Below, in pieces: positions 1 through 6,019 of a stretch of 7,228 nucleotides of DNA. The notes under the pieces are model-generated. The model was not told where the DNA came from and ran no database searches. It saw only the letters and a list, made by a program, of their open reading frames with translations. The first letter of the stretch is position 1, and the number at the start of each line of letters is the position of its first letter. Made by a program: the position numbers and the translations under genes. The stretch covers positions 1 to 7,228 of the forward strand of contig JAUWPK010000193.1 in the NCBI GenBank assembly GCA_030611625.1, given 5' to 3'. The DNA comes from Promethearchaeum sp. Lineage in GTDB: Archaea > Asgardarchaeota > Lokiarchaeia > Sigyniarchaeales > Promethearchaeaceae.

Positions 1-1
1 C

Positions 2-976
2 ATAGGTTCCATGCGCTTGTCTTGGTATTATCCTAACGATACTAATTTGGAAGCATGTAATCGAGGGTTAACTAAATTATTTTTCAATGAAATGTTTAAT
101 AAAAGTTATTTTCAGCAAGGAAAAGCTCTATATGAATCCAAAATTGCATATGTAAATTCTGATTATTTCAAGAGTCGCGATGTTAATTTCAAATACTTTG
201 AAATGGAGCGGAAATCTATTCTTTCCTATATGTTGTTAGGGGATCCATCTGTATACATTTATACAGATACAGCTCAATTATTTTCACCATTATTTCCCGT
301 AAATATGGTTGCTTATGAAGGCAGTAAATACGTAATTCAAATAAAATCCGATTTGGGAACTCCTGCACCTAATGCAAAATTAACGCTGTGGTCCAATGAT
401 GGCTATTATAGAGCTTATAATTCAGATGAAGAAGGTAATATGGTTTTTACCCTTCCCTTGGGAAACCGCTCTTTTAATTATTCATTATCGGGTCATAACA
501 TGGTTTATAAAAAAGGTTCTTTTAATGTTGATATAGACAATAAGGCTCCAACGATCGAAGAATGCGAATATACTCCTTCTAACCCGAAAGCAGATGATTT
601 AATTAACTTTAATACAATAATAAATGACAATGGGCTTGGAATTTGTTATGGTTATCTCATATTAAGCACAGATGATTTCAATAATTACACATATTATCAA
701 TTAACTCCAAAATATGTTGATTACCAATATGAAATTGGTTTAAAAATAGAAGATGGGGATTACCAATATGGAATTGTTGCTTTTGATTATATGGATAATT
801 TTAATTCAACATTATACACTGAGATATTATTGATTTCTATTTCTCCAGCTACTCAAGAAATTTTAACAATTGGAATAAGTATTGCCCTATTTCTTTCAGT
901 CATTGTTGTAACTGGGATAATTATATATTTTACAAAAAAAAATCGAGTTTTCGTTAGTAATATTATCAATATTTAA
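2..976 (+). CDS. C-terminal part of a gingipain-like (peptidase family C25) membrane-anchored surface protease, cut by the left edge
   Basis: The frame is open to the left edge (Ile-Gly-Ser precede the first Met, at base 11), so that Met is probably internal and the catalytic His and Cys lie outside the window. Numbering from that Met, residues 18-88 resemble the end of a C25 catalytic domain: GLTKLFFNEMF, then QQGKALYESKIAYVNSDYF, then LLGDPSVYIYTDT, the family's typical 'LLGDP' ending. Residues about 95-175 form an Ig-like or carboxypeptidase-regulatory-like beta domain ending in a GNMVFTLPLG-type strand. Residues about 178-275 form a second beta-sandwich starting DNKAPTI and ending in IVAFDYMDN. 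A hydrophobic segment at about 284-308 followed by KKNR predicts a C-terminal membrane anchor with the protease domain outside. Asgard archaea are known to carry many C25-like proteases. The role, secreted or cell-surface protein degradation, is inferred from the family. It converges on the polymerase gene and shares no operon with it. Confidence 0.72.
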   Translation: MGSMRLSWYYPNDTNLEACNRGLTKLFFNEMFNKSYFQQGKALYESKIAYVNSDYFKSRDVNFKYFEMERKSILSYMLLGDPSVYIYTDTAQLFSPLFPVNMVAYEGSKYVIQIKSDLGTPAPNAKLTLWSNDGYYRAYNSDEEGNMVFTLPLGNRSFNYSLSGHNMVYKKGSFNVDIDNKAPTIEECEYTPSNPKADDLINFNTIINDNGLGICYGYLILSTDDFNNYTYYQLTPKYVDYQYEIGLKIEDGDYQYGIVAFDYMDNFNSTLYTEILLISISPATQEILTIGISIALFLSVIVVTGIIIYFTKKNRVFVSNIINI

Positions 977-1000
977 CGATTTCGGACTATGCTACTTTAT

Positions 1001-4000
1001 CTAATTAAAAAAACTTGATAGTTTTACCGTCCCTAAAATTTCTTCATAACTTATATCCAAAGCATCTAACACTTGCTCAAAGGCACTTCTAACCAATTCC
1101 TTATACTTTTTATAATCGATATCATTGATTTTTGCCTTATTAATTGGTTTTACTTTCTCTTGGGTACGAGTTTTTATATATGTAATAAACGACCCGGGTC
1201 CGAGATTTTTCTTTTCAGATTCTGACATCATATTTGCCACCCTTACATGTTGGGGAATGCTACTTTTATAATCTGATAGTTTTCTCTTTAAGACGATTGT
1301 GATACCATAATCTTCAATGTTAAAACCACCTTTTTCTTCAGTTTTTCCAATTAGACTATTTGTTCTTTTAATAATCTTAATTATTTTTTTCCTATTTGCA
1401 TTAAAAGTTTCCATATCTACAATTTTTGTGAGAATCTTTTGGACTTCTTTGAACCTTATTTTAATGAAATTTGGTGTGTTATGTTTCTTGAACATCAATC
1501 CTTTTAAATCGACTTTTTGACCACCCATTCTTACTCCTATATAATTTTTTTTTCTACTAGATAAAGCTAAAAATTGGTAAGTTTTTTCTAATTCTAATTC
1601 TAAATCTAATTCTCTTGTAGACCATTGAATAAGTTCTTCAATCTGTTGCTTGGATGGATGAAGAAGAAAAACAGAATCAGTGTCCCCGTATAATACTTCA
1701 ACATTCATTGATTTCGCTTTATCAATTGTTTGTTGAATTGAAAACCTGCTAATTGCAGTAGTTGCTTCGGCAACTGGGCGATAATATAATGGGAAAGCAG
1801 TGCTTCCGAAGACTCCATAGGCTCCATTAATGAACACCTTTAATGCACTTGTCATAACGTTTGCAGCCTCTCGTTTCTGAACAGATAAGGATTTGTCACT
1901 TGACATTGGTTTATACCATTTAGCACGAATATCCCGTAAATAGCCAACAACATATGCAAAAATTCCCATTTTCTTTGAACATGCCCAATAAGGTGTATTT
2001 TCTAACATATTATCTTGACAGGAAGGATGCAAACACTTAACCGTTTCATAAGATAGATTACGGGTTTTTATAACAGAAGGATATAAACTTGAAAAATCTA
2101 AAACCGCAACCTTAAAATGAATGCCTGGAATTGGATCGATAACATAAGCTCCTTGAAATTTAGATGTATCTGCTCTGCTAAAATGTCCTCTCTTCTCAAG
2201 ATCACTCCCACGTGGGATCAAATAATTTTTTCGACGATGTTCATAATAAAATAAAGATCTTATCCAAGCAGATATTTGCAGCCGGAAAATATCTTGAAGT
2301 GGTAATTTTGTTATTCTCATTAAAACAAAAATAAGATTCCATACTAAATTATTGTTAAACGTAGTTAATTCCAATGTTCGTATGGAGTCTATCATATTAT
2401 AATGAATTAAATTTGCCAGAGTCATTTCTCCGATCATAACTCCCTCATGTTTTATTTTACCAGACCCCAAAAGACTGCTGGAGACTTCTTCCAAAGAATT
2501 TCTTAAGTAAGAACCCCCAAAAGCATATCCTTTAATACTTCTATTTGCGAAGAATTGGAAGATGTCTATATGAACCGCATGTTTAAAATCTGTATTATGA
2601 GTGACCATCCCGCCACCTCTTCCCAAATAGATTGGATTTTCTTCATCTTTAATTTTTAATCTTCTTGCTCGGTGGAAAAGATATGTGTTATCAAAATTAT
2701 CACCATTAAAAGTTATAATTATTGGATATTTCCAAAATAAACGAAATGTTTCTTTAAGCAGCTCTCTCTCTTCTTTAAAGAAGAAATATTCTGAATTTTT
2801 AGGAAAATCTTCTGGAATTATTCCCAGTTTTAGATCATCACGATCAAGACAATATACTTTTTTCAAGCCATCCGTTGCTGCAAAGGAAATGCTTATCACT
2901 TTCTGTTTTGCTAACATTGGATTTGGTAAACCACCATCAGGTGATTCTTCTACCTCGATATCATATGCCATTCGTAATAGTGATGTAGTTGGAGAAGAAA
3001 AAATCGGTTGGTATAGTTTAGCCATTTCTTTCATCTCAGTGGGAGCGTCTTGAAATACTTCAAGCAATTTTGTCTCAATTTTTTTATCAATTTGTGGCTT
3101 TATTGGAATAATATTCCCTTTATCAATTTTATATAACATTCCAGGGATAAGATTTCTATCGTAAATAAAATTATGATGATAGCGTATTCTTGCTTCCCAA
3201 GCTCCTCCTAATTCTTCTCTAATTCCTCTGGTTCCTCCGATGTCAGTTGGTGTGATTCCATAAATCTTCCTTATATCAATTAATTTATCTTCTAAAAGAT
3301 CGAATTTTTTAACATCTTCAATTCTATCAAATCCTCCAAAACCTGAAAGTGCATCTTCAATATCTTCTTTTTCATCCTTAGAATAGCAATACGGTTCGTG
3401 ATTTGTTGTATCGATCCAAATTTTGATAGAATTATCAGAAAGATCTAAAAATTTAGCAAAAGCTTTATTATATCCTCCATCATAATCAACAGTTAATAGA
3501 ATTCCCTTATCCATATCCTGAATTATTTCATTTTCTTTAGATAAAAATCGTAAATGCCAAGATTTTTGTTGCTCCCGATTATCTCTCTTAATAAAAGAAT
3601 AACGTGAATCTCCTATCGGGTCTGGATTTTTTTGGAAATAAATCTTCTTTAAAATATTTCCTTTTTCCTGCTCAGTTTTTTCTGGTTCTGATTTATCTTG
3701 ATCCATTTCATGGTTTCTATTAATCGGTTTGGATTTCTTTTTTACTACTTTTGATGGGGTTAAAGATCCCTTAAATTTTACATCTGTTTTTACGATGGTT
3801 TTATTTATTATCTCTATTTTTTTTTCTTTTTCTTCTTTTACTGGAATTTTTTGCGGGGTTTTTTTTAAATTTACTGGTTTTGTTTTTTCTGCAGATTTTT
3901 TCTGTTTTCCGCCTATAAAACTATCCAAACCACCAAAACTTTTAGATTTAGAACCTTTTTTTTTCCTTTTCATGCTACTTTTTTTTTTTGGCTCTGGCAT
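1001..4000 (-). CDS. polB1: Family B replicative DNA polymerase, archaeal PolB1 type, with 3'-5' exonuclease
   Basis: Template-directed DNA synthesis with proofreading; 999 residues and complete. The exonuclease motifs are intact: Exo I D347-I-E349, Exo II FNGDNFD (431-437), Exo III Y534-N-M-I-D538. The polymerase motifs are also intact: A, DFSSLYPSVI (635-644); B, KVFINGAYG (721-729); C, YGDTDS (771-776); and KKNY (817-820). KVFINGAYGVFG, the downstream KKHNTPNF and the Cys trio C656/C661/C674 between motifs A and B match my recollection of crenarchaeal and thaumarchaeal PolB1 rather than euryarchaeal PolB. The C-terminus TVKLSSFF (991-998) is a PIP-like PCNA-binding motif. Crenarchaeal PolB1 is about 880 residues; the excess is a Lys/Ser/Glu-rich, probably disordered extension over residues 1-115. 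No intein interrupts the motifs. The Met at base 4000 is chosen because a TATA-like box lies at the right distance; Met10 (base 3973) is the alternative. Assignment is very secure; only the exact start is open. Confidence 0.96.
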   Translation of the reverse strand: MPEPKKKSSMKRKKKGSKSKSFGGLDSFIGGKQKKSAEKTKPVNLKKTPQKIPVKEEKEKKIEIINKTIVKTDVKFKGSLTPSKVVKKKSKPINRNHEMDQDKSEPEKTEQEKGNILKKIYFQKNPDPIGDSRYSFIKRDNREQQKSWHLRFLSKENEIIQDMDKGILLTVDYDGGYNKAFAKFLDLSDNSIKIWIDTTNHEPYCYSKDEKEDIEDALSGFGGFDRIEDVKKFDLLEDKLIDIRKIYGITPTDIGGTRGIREELGGAWEARIRYHHNFIYDRNLIPGMLYKIDKGNIIPIKPQIDKKIETKLLEVFQDAPTEMKEMAKLYQPIFSSPTTSLLRMAYDIEVEESPDGGLPNPMLAKQKVISISFAATDGLKKVYCLDRDDLKLGIIPEDFPKNSEYFFFKEERELLKETFRLFWKYPIIITFNGDNFDNTYLFHRARRLKIKDEENPIYLGRGGGMVTHNTDFKHAVHIDIFQFFANRSIKGYAFGGSYLRNSLEEVSSSLLGSGKIKHEGVMIGEMTLANLIHYNMIDSIRTLELTTFNNNLVWNLIFVLMRITKLPLQDIFRLQISAWIRSLFYYEHRRKNYLIPRGSDLEKRGHFSRADTSKFQGAYVIDPIPGIHFKVAVLDFSSLYPSVIKTRNLSYETVKCLHPSCQDNMLENTPYWACSKKMGIFAYVVGYLRDIRAKWYKPMSSDKSLSVQKREAANVMTSALKVFINGAYGVFGSTAFPLYYRPVAEATTAISRFSIQQTIDKAKSMNVEVLYGDTDSVFLLHPSKQQIEELIQWSTRELDLELELEKTYQFLALSSRKKNYIGVRMGGQKVDLKGLMFKKHNTPNFIKIRFKEVQKILTKIVDMETFNANRKKIIKIIKRTNSLIGKTEEKGGFNIEDYGITIVLKRKLSDYKSSIPQHVRVANMMSESEKKNLGPGSFITYIKTRTQEKVKPINKAKINDIDYKKYKELVRSAFEQVLDALDISYEEILGTVKLSSFFN
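1007..1030 (-). other. C-terminal PIP-like (PCNA-interacting) motif of the DNA polymerase
   Basis: Residues 991-998 read TVKLSSFF, followed only by Asn999. The spacing of Leu, Phe, Phe at positions 4, 7 and 8 matches the PIP-box pattern (Q-x-x-hydrophobic-x-x-aromatic-aromatic), with Thr in place of the usual Gln. Related archaeal polymerases end in comparable motifs that bind the sliding clamp. The function here is inferred from position and pattern. Confidence 0.7.
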
Positions 4001-4021
4001 TGAATATTTCAGTCCCTTATT

Positions 4022-4036
4022 GCTTATATATTTTCT
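4022..4036 (-). promoter_or_regulatory. BRE/TATA-like promoter of the DNA polymerase gene
   Basis: Read on the minus strand, the sequence is TTAGAAAATATATAAGC: a purine-rich GAAAA (BRE-like) next to TATATAAG. The TATA part lies about 24-30 bases upstream of the ATG at 4000, which is roughly the archaeal TATA-to-transcription-start distance. The transcript would therefore begin at or within a few bases of the ATG, giving a leaderless or near-leaderless mRNA. An AAGGGA at 4012-4017 is a weak and rather distant Shine-Dalgarno candidate. The element is seen directly; promoter function is inferred. Confidence 0.6.
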
Positions 4037-4140
4037 AATGTTTTATATTAATAACTTCATTTTTTCATATCCAAAAAATCAAATTATAACATAACAATAT
4101 CTTAGATTGCGCAGCTAAACAGCAAAAGGTGAAAAAAAAT

Positions 4141-4146
4141 AGGTGA
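4141..4146 (+). promoter_or_regulatory. Shine-Dalgarno site that bears on the start of the HD-domain gene
   Basis: AGGTGA is complementary to the archaeal 16S rRNA 3' end. It ends 7 bases before a CTG at 4154 that is in frame with the HD-domain gene; no ATG or GTG is available in that frame. A second copy, AAAGGTGA, lies at 4125-4132. The later TTG at 4229 has no comparable site. The match is seen directly; its use as a ribosome binding site is inferred. Confidence 0.5.
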
Positions 4147-4153
4147 GATTCCT

Positions 4154-4597
4154 CTGAAAAAACAAAAATTCCATATATTTCTAACCACACTCTTCATAAA
4201 ACAAAATAACAATCATAAATATGGGGTTTTGTTCCACACACTTAATGTAGTATATAATGTGTTTCAGAGACGACTGTATCGGATGATTCCGGCTGCATTC
4301 TTACATGATATTAGTAAATCTTTTGTAGCCTATCAAAAACCAGAGGATATTCTTGTGAACGAATATAGCTTCACCGATCATGAAGAGAAGTCGTATGAAA
4401 TGATTAGAAATTTAAGAGGAGTTAGTAATTATACTAAGAATTTAGTGAGATACCATTATCTCATCCGTGATATGGAGAAATGTTGGGAAAATAATAAAAT
4501 TCGTTATACAGAAAAAAATAAGGTCTGGAACGGATTGAATAGCCATTTCCAACAAGAATTGAAAAAATTTCTAAAATGCGATGATGCTGCAAAGTAA
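4154..4597 (+). CDS. Small stand-alone HD-domain protein, predicted metal-dependent phosphohydrolase
   Basis: The pattern fits a minimal HD fold. Numbered from the CTG at 4154 (147 residues), there is His28 in LFHTLNVV, His51-Asp52 in AAFLHDISKS, His76 in FTDHEEKSYEMI and His101-Tyr in LVRYHYLIRDM. The order H...HD...H...H with these spacings is closest, from memory, to the HD domain attached to bacterial CCA-adding enzymes and related phosphohydrolases. No nucleotidyltransferase domain is present, and there are no membrane segments. The first conventional start, TTG at 4229, leaves the first metal-ligand His at residue 3 and has no ribosome site. The CTG follows an AGGTGA and restores HKYGVLFHTL at the start of the domain, so I prefer it, with doubt. 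The reading frame is closed by a TGA at 4130-4132, so the gene cannot extend further. Substrate is unknown; nucleotides or RNA ends are possible. It could also be a 5'-degraded gene. Confidence 0.6.
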   Translation: MKKQKFHIFLTTLFIKQNNNHKYGVLFHTLNVVYNVFQRRLYRMIPAAFLHDISKSFVAYQKPEDILVNEYSFTDHEEKSYEMIRNLRGVSNYTKNLVRYHYLIRDMEKCWENNKIRYTEKNKVWNGLNSHFQQELKKFLKCDDAAK

Positions 4598-4634
4598 AGA
4601 TTCTAATTGAAAAAATCAAAAAAGGTTTTTATGC

Positions 4635-4667
4635 TTTAAATATCTATAAAAAAAATCTATAAAAAAT
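4635..4667 (+). promoter_or_regulatory. TATA-like promoter region of the thiolase, with a 13-bp tandem repeat
   Basis: TTTAAATA lies at 4635-4642. Two head-to-tail copies of ATCTATAAAAAAA follow (4642-4654 and 4655-4667; 12 of 13 bases match). The second TATAAAA (4658-4664) is about 27-33 bases before the ATG at 4691, consistent with an almost leaderless transcript. Which copy is used cannot be told from the sequence. Confidence 0.45.
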
Positions 4668-4690
4668 TAAAATGCAAATATGTGAATATA

Positions 4691-5932
4691 ATGGATAAAG
4701 ATGTTGTAATTGTAAGTGCATGCCGTACCCCTATAGGTGCTTTCGGAGGGTCCTTAAAATCTGTAAAAGCTCCTCATTTAGGTGCGATTGCAATGAAAGA
4801 AGCCATAAAAAGGGCAAAAATCGATCCAAAAATCATACAAGATGTTCGTTTTGGAAATTGCTTAGAACCAGTTGATTCTTTGAACATTGCTCGAGTTAGT
4901 GCTATGTTAGCCGAAATACCCTACTCAGTTCCTGCAGTAACTATCAATCGTGTATGCATAAGTGGAATGGAAGCAGTTCTTTCTGGAATGTGGCAAATCC
5001 AAGCCGGTTATGCAGATATTGTGTTGGCCGGGGGAGTTGAGTCTATGTCTAATGTCCCATATGTTAGTGAAGAAACAAGGTGGGGTGGTAGATTACAGGA
5101 TTTAAAATTGAAAGATGGTTTACTCCACGGGTTACATGGTGGTAGTCATTTCGTCCCTTTTCCGAAAGAAGGAACTGGTGATTTTAACGATGAATTTTAC
5201 CGTGGAAAACCATATATTATGGGTGTCACAGCTGAATTTTTAGCTCAGAAACATGGATTTACTCGTGAGCAACAGGATGAAATAGCTTTAAAATCCCATA
5301 ATGAAGCTGAACGCGCAAATGTTGAAGGTCTTTTCAAGGATGAAATAGTTCCTGTTCATATAAAGACTCGAAAAAAGGAATTTGTTTTTGATAAAGATGA
5401 ACATTTTCGACCAGGAATAACAATGGAGAAATTAGCATCTCTTCGACCAGCTTTTATTCCGAAAGTAGGTACTGTTACCGCTGGAAATAGTTCTGGAATA
5501 AATGATGGTGCGTCTGCTATGATTATCATGTCTGCAGAAAAGGCAGATGAACTTGGTATAAAACCTTTAGCAAAAATAACAGGAATGGGAATGGGCGCGT
5601 GCGAACCTTATTATATGGGGGAAAGCCCTATACCCGCAGTAAGAGATCTTCTTAAACGAACGGGTATGAAATTGGAGGATTTCGAGCGTATAGAATTGAA
5701 TGAAGCATTTGCAAGTCAATACCTCGCAGTTGAAAAGGAGTTAGGGTTAAATCGAGAAATAACTAATGTACATGGCTCCGGGATAGGATTAGGGCATCCT
5801 GTTGGATGTACTGGGACAAGAATAATGGTTACTTTATTATATGAACTAATTCACAAGAATTTGACAAAAGGTTTGGCCACTTTATGCGGGGGAGGAGGAG
5901 TGTCCATGTCATGCGTTCTAGAAAGGCTTTGA
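4691..5932 (+). CDS. Acetyl-CoA C-acetyltransferase (thiolase)
   Basis: This enzyme condenses two acetyl-CoA to acetoacetyl-CoA or runs the reverse thiolysis; it is cytoplasmic. Numbered from the ATG at 4691 (413 residues), the catalytic set is complete: nucleophile Cys89 in NRVCISGMEAV, Asn337 in the NEAFA motif, His369 in GLGHPVGCTGTR, and Cys399 in ATLCGGGGVSMS. The N-terminus VVIVSACRTPIGAFGGSL is typical of bacterial AtoB/PhaA-type thiolases. It differs from the archaeal mevalonate-pathway thiolases, which usually sit beside HMG-CoA synthase and a DUF35 gene; neither is here. The length is slightly above the usual 390-400. An in-frame GTG at 4682 would add three residues, but ATG fits the family start better and the GTGA at 4682-4685 may serve as a weak ribosome site. 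The gene stands alone, so degradative (fatty acid or amino acid) versus biosynthetic use cannot be decided. A longer-chain 3-ketoacyl-CoA substrate is possible. Confidence 0.93.
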   Translation: MDKDVVIVSACRTPIGAFGGSLKSVKAPHLGAIAMKEAIKRAKIDPKIIQDVRFGNCLEPVDSLNIARVSAMLAEIPYSVPAVTINRVCISGMEAVLSGMWQIQAGYADIVLAGGVESMSNVPYVSEETRWGGRLQDLKLKDGLLHGLHGGSHFVPFPKEGTGDFNDEFYRGKPYIMGVTAEFLAQKHGFTREQQDEIALKSHNEAERANVEGLFKDEIVPVHIKTRKKEFVFDKDEHFRPGITMEKLASLRPAFIPKVGTVTAGNSSGINDGASAMIIMSAEKADELGIKPLAKITGMGMGACEPYYMGESPIPAVRDLLKRTGMKLEDFERIELNEAFASQYLAVEKELGLNREITNVHGSGIGLGHPVGCTGTRIMVTLLYELIHKNLTKGLATLCGGGGVSMSCVLERL

Positions 5933-5934
5933 AA

Positions 5935-5972
5935 ATATCAATTGATATGCTTTCTATTTTTTCTATCTTTTC
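5935..5972 (+). terminator. Probable transcription terminator of the thiolase
   Basis: Two bases after the stop lies a perfect 14-bp palindrome, ATATCAATTGATAT (5935-5948). It can fold as a 5-bp stem with an AATT loop. A pyrimidine-rich stretch dominated by T-runs follows (5951-5972). Archaeal RNA polymerase terminates at T-rich tracts. The stem is weak, so the T-rich tract is the stronger argument. Confidence 0.45.
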
Positions 5973-5980
5973 ATAGGTAT

Positions 5981-5996
5981 CAAATTTTAAAATTTG
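5981..5996. promoter_or_regulatory. Perfect 16-bp palindrome at the promoter position of the histidine kinase
   Basis: CAAATTTTAAAATTTG is its own reverse complement over all 16 bases. Its central TTTTAAAA lies 28-35 bases before the kinase ATG at 6020, where an archaeal TATA box would sit for a short-leader transcript. It could be a dimeric repressor operator overlapping the promoter, or simply a symmetric TATA element. The palindrome is seen directly; the role is inferred. Confidence 0.4.
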
Positions 5997-6019
5997 GAAA
6001 TAACTATAGTACTTAGTAA

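Larger units (their letters stand above)
4001..4153. other. Divergent intergenic region between the polymerase and HD-domain genes
   Basis: This very AT-rich spacer carries the minus-strand TATA/BRE element near 4022-4036. For the plus strand there is a weaker TATA candidate, AAATTATAAC, at 4081-4090. Two AGGTGA sites follow at 4127-4132 and 4141-4146. I see no RNA gene and no long hairpin. The divergent layout means the two flanking genes could share regulation, but nothing in the sequence proves it. Confidence 0.5.

Noticed and set aside
1317..1520. Plus-strand 67-codon hydrophobic frame
   Set aside because: It is antisense to the conserved polymerase C-terminal region; an antisense shadow of Lys/Glu-rich coding sequence.
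1670..2120. Possible intein in the polymerase, a common insertion site in archaeal PolB
   Set aside because: Motifs A, B and C are at normal spacing and uninterrupted, with no intein-type Cys start or His-Asn end.
2685..3053. Plus-strand 122-codon frame opposite the polymerase
   Set aside because: It lies entirely antisense to the conserved exonuclease region and has no recognisable motif.
3729..4094. Plus-strand 121-codon frame rich in Phe, resembling a membrane protein
   Set aside because: It is the antisense of the Lys-rich N-terminus of the DNA polymerase: AAA codons read as TTT. The hydrophobicity is an artefact of composition.
4221..4250. ATG at 4221 as the start of the HD-domain gene
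   Set aside because: It is in a different frame and meets a stop after nine codons.
4682..4690. GTG at 4682 as the thiolase start
   Set aside because: It adds only MNI before the family-typical start; the GTGA is better explained as a weak ribosome site for the ATG at 4691.
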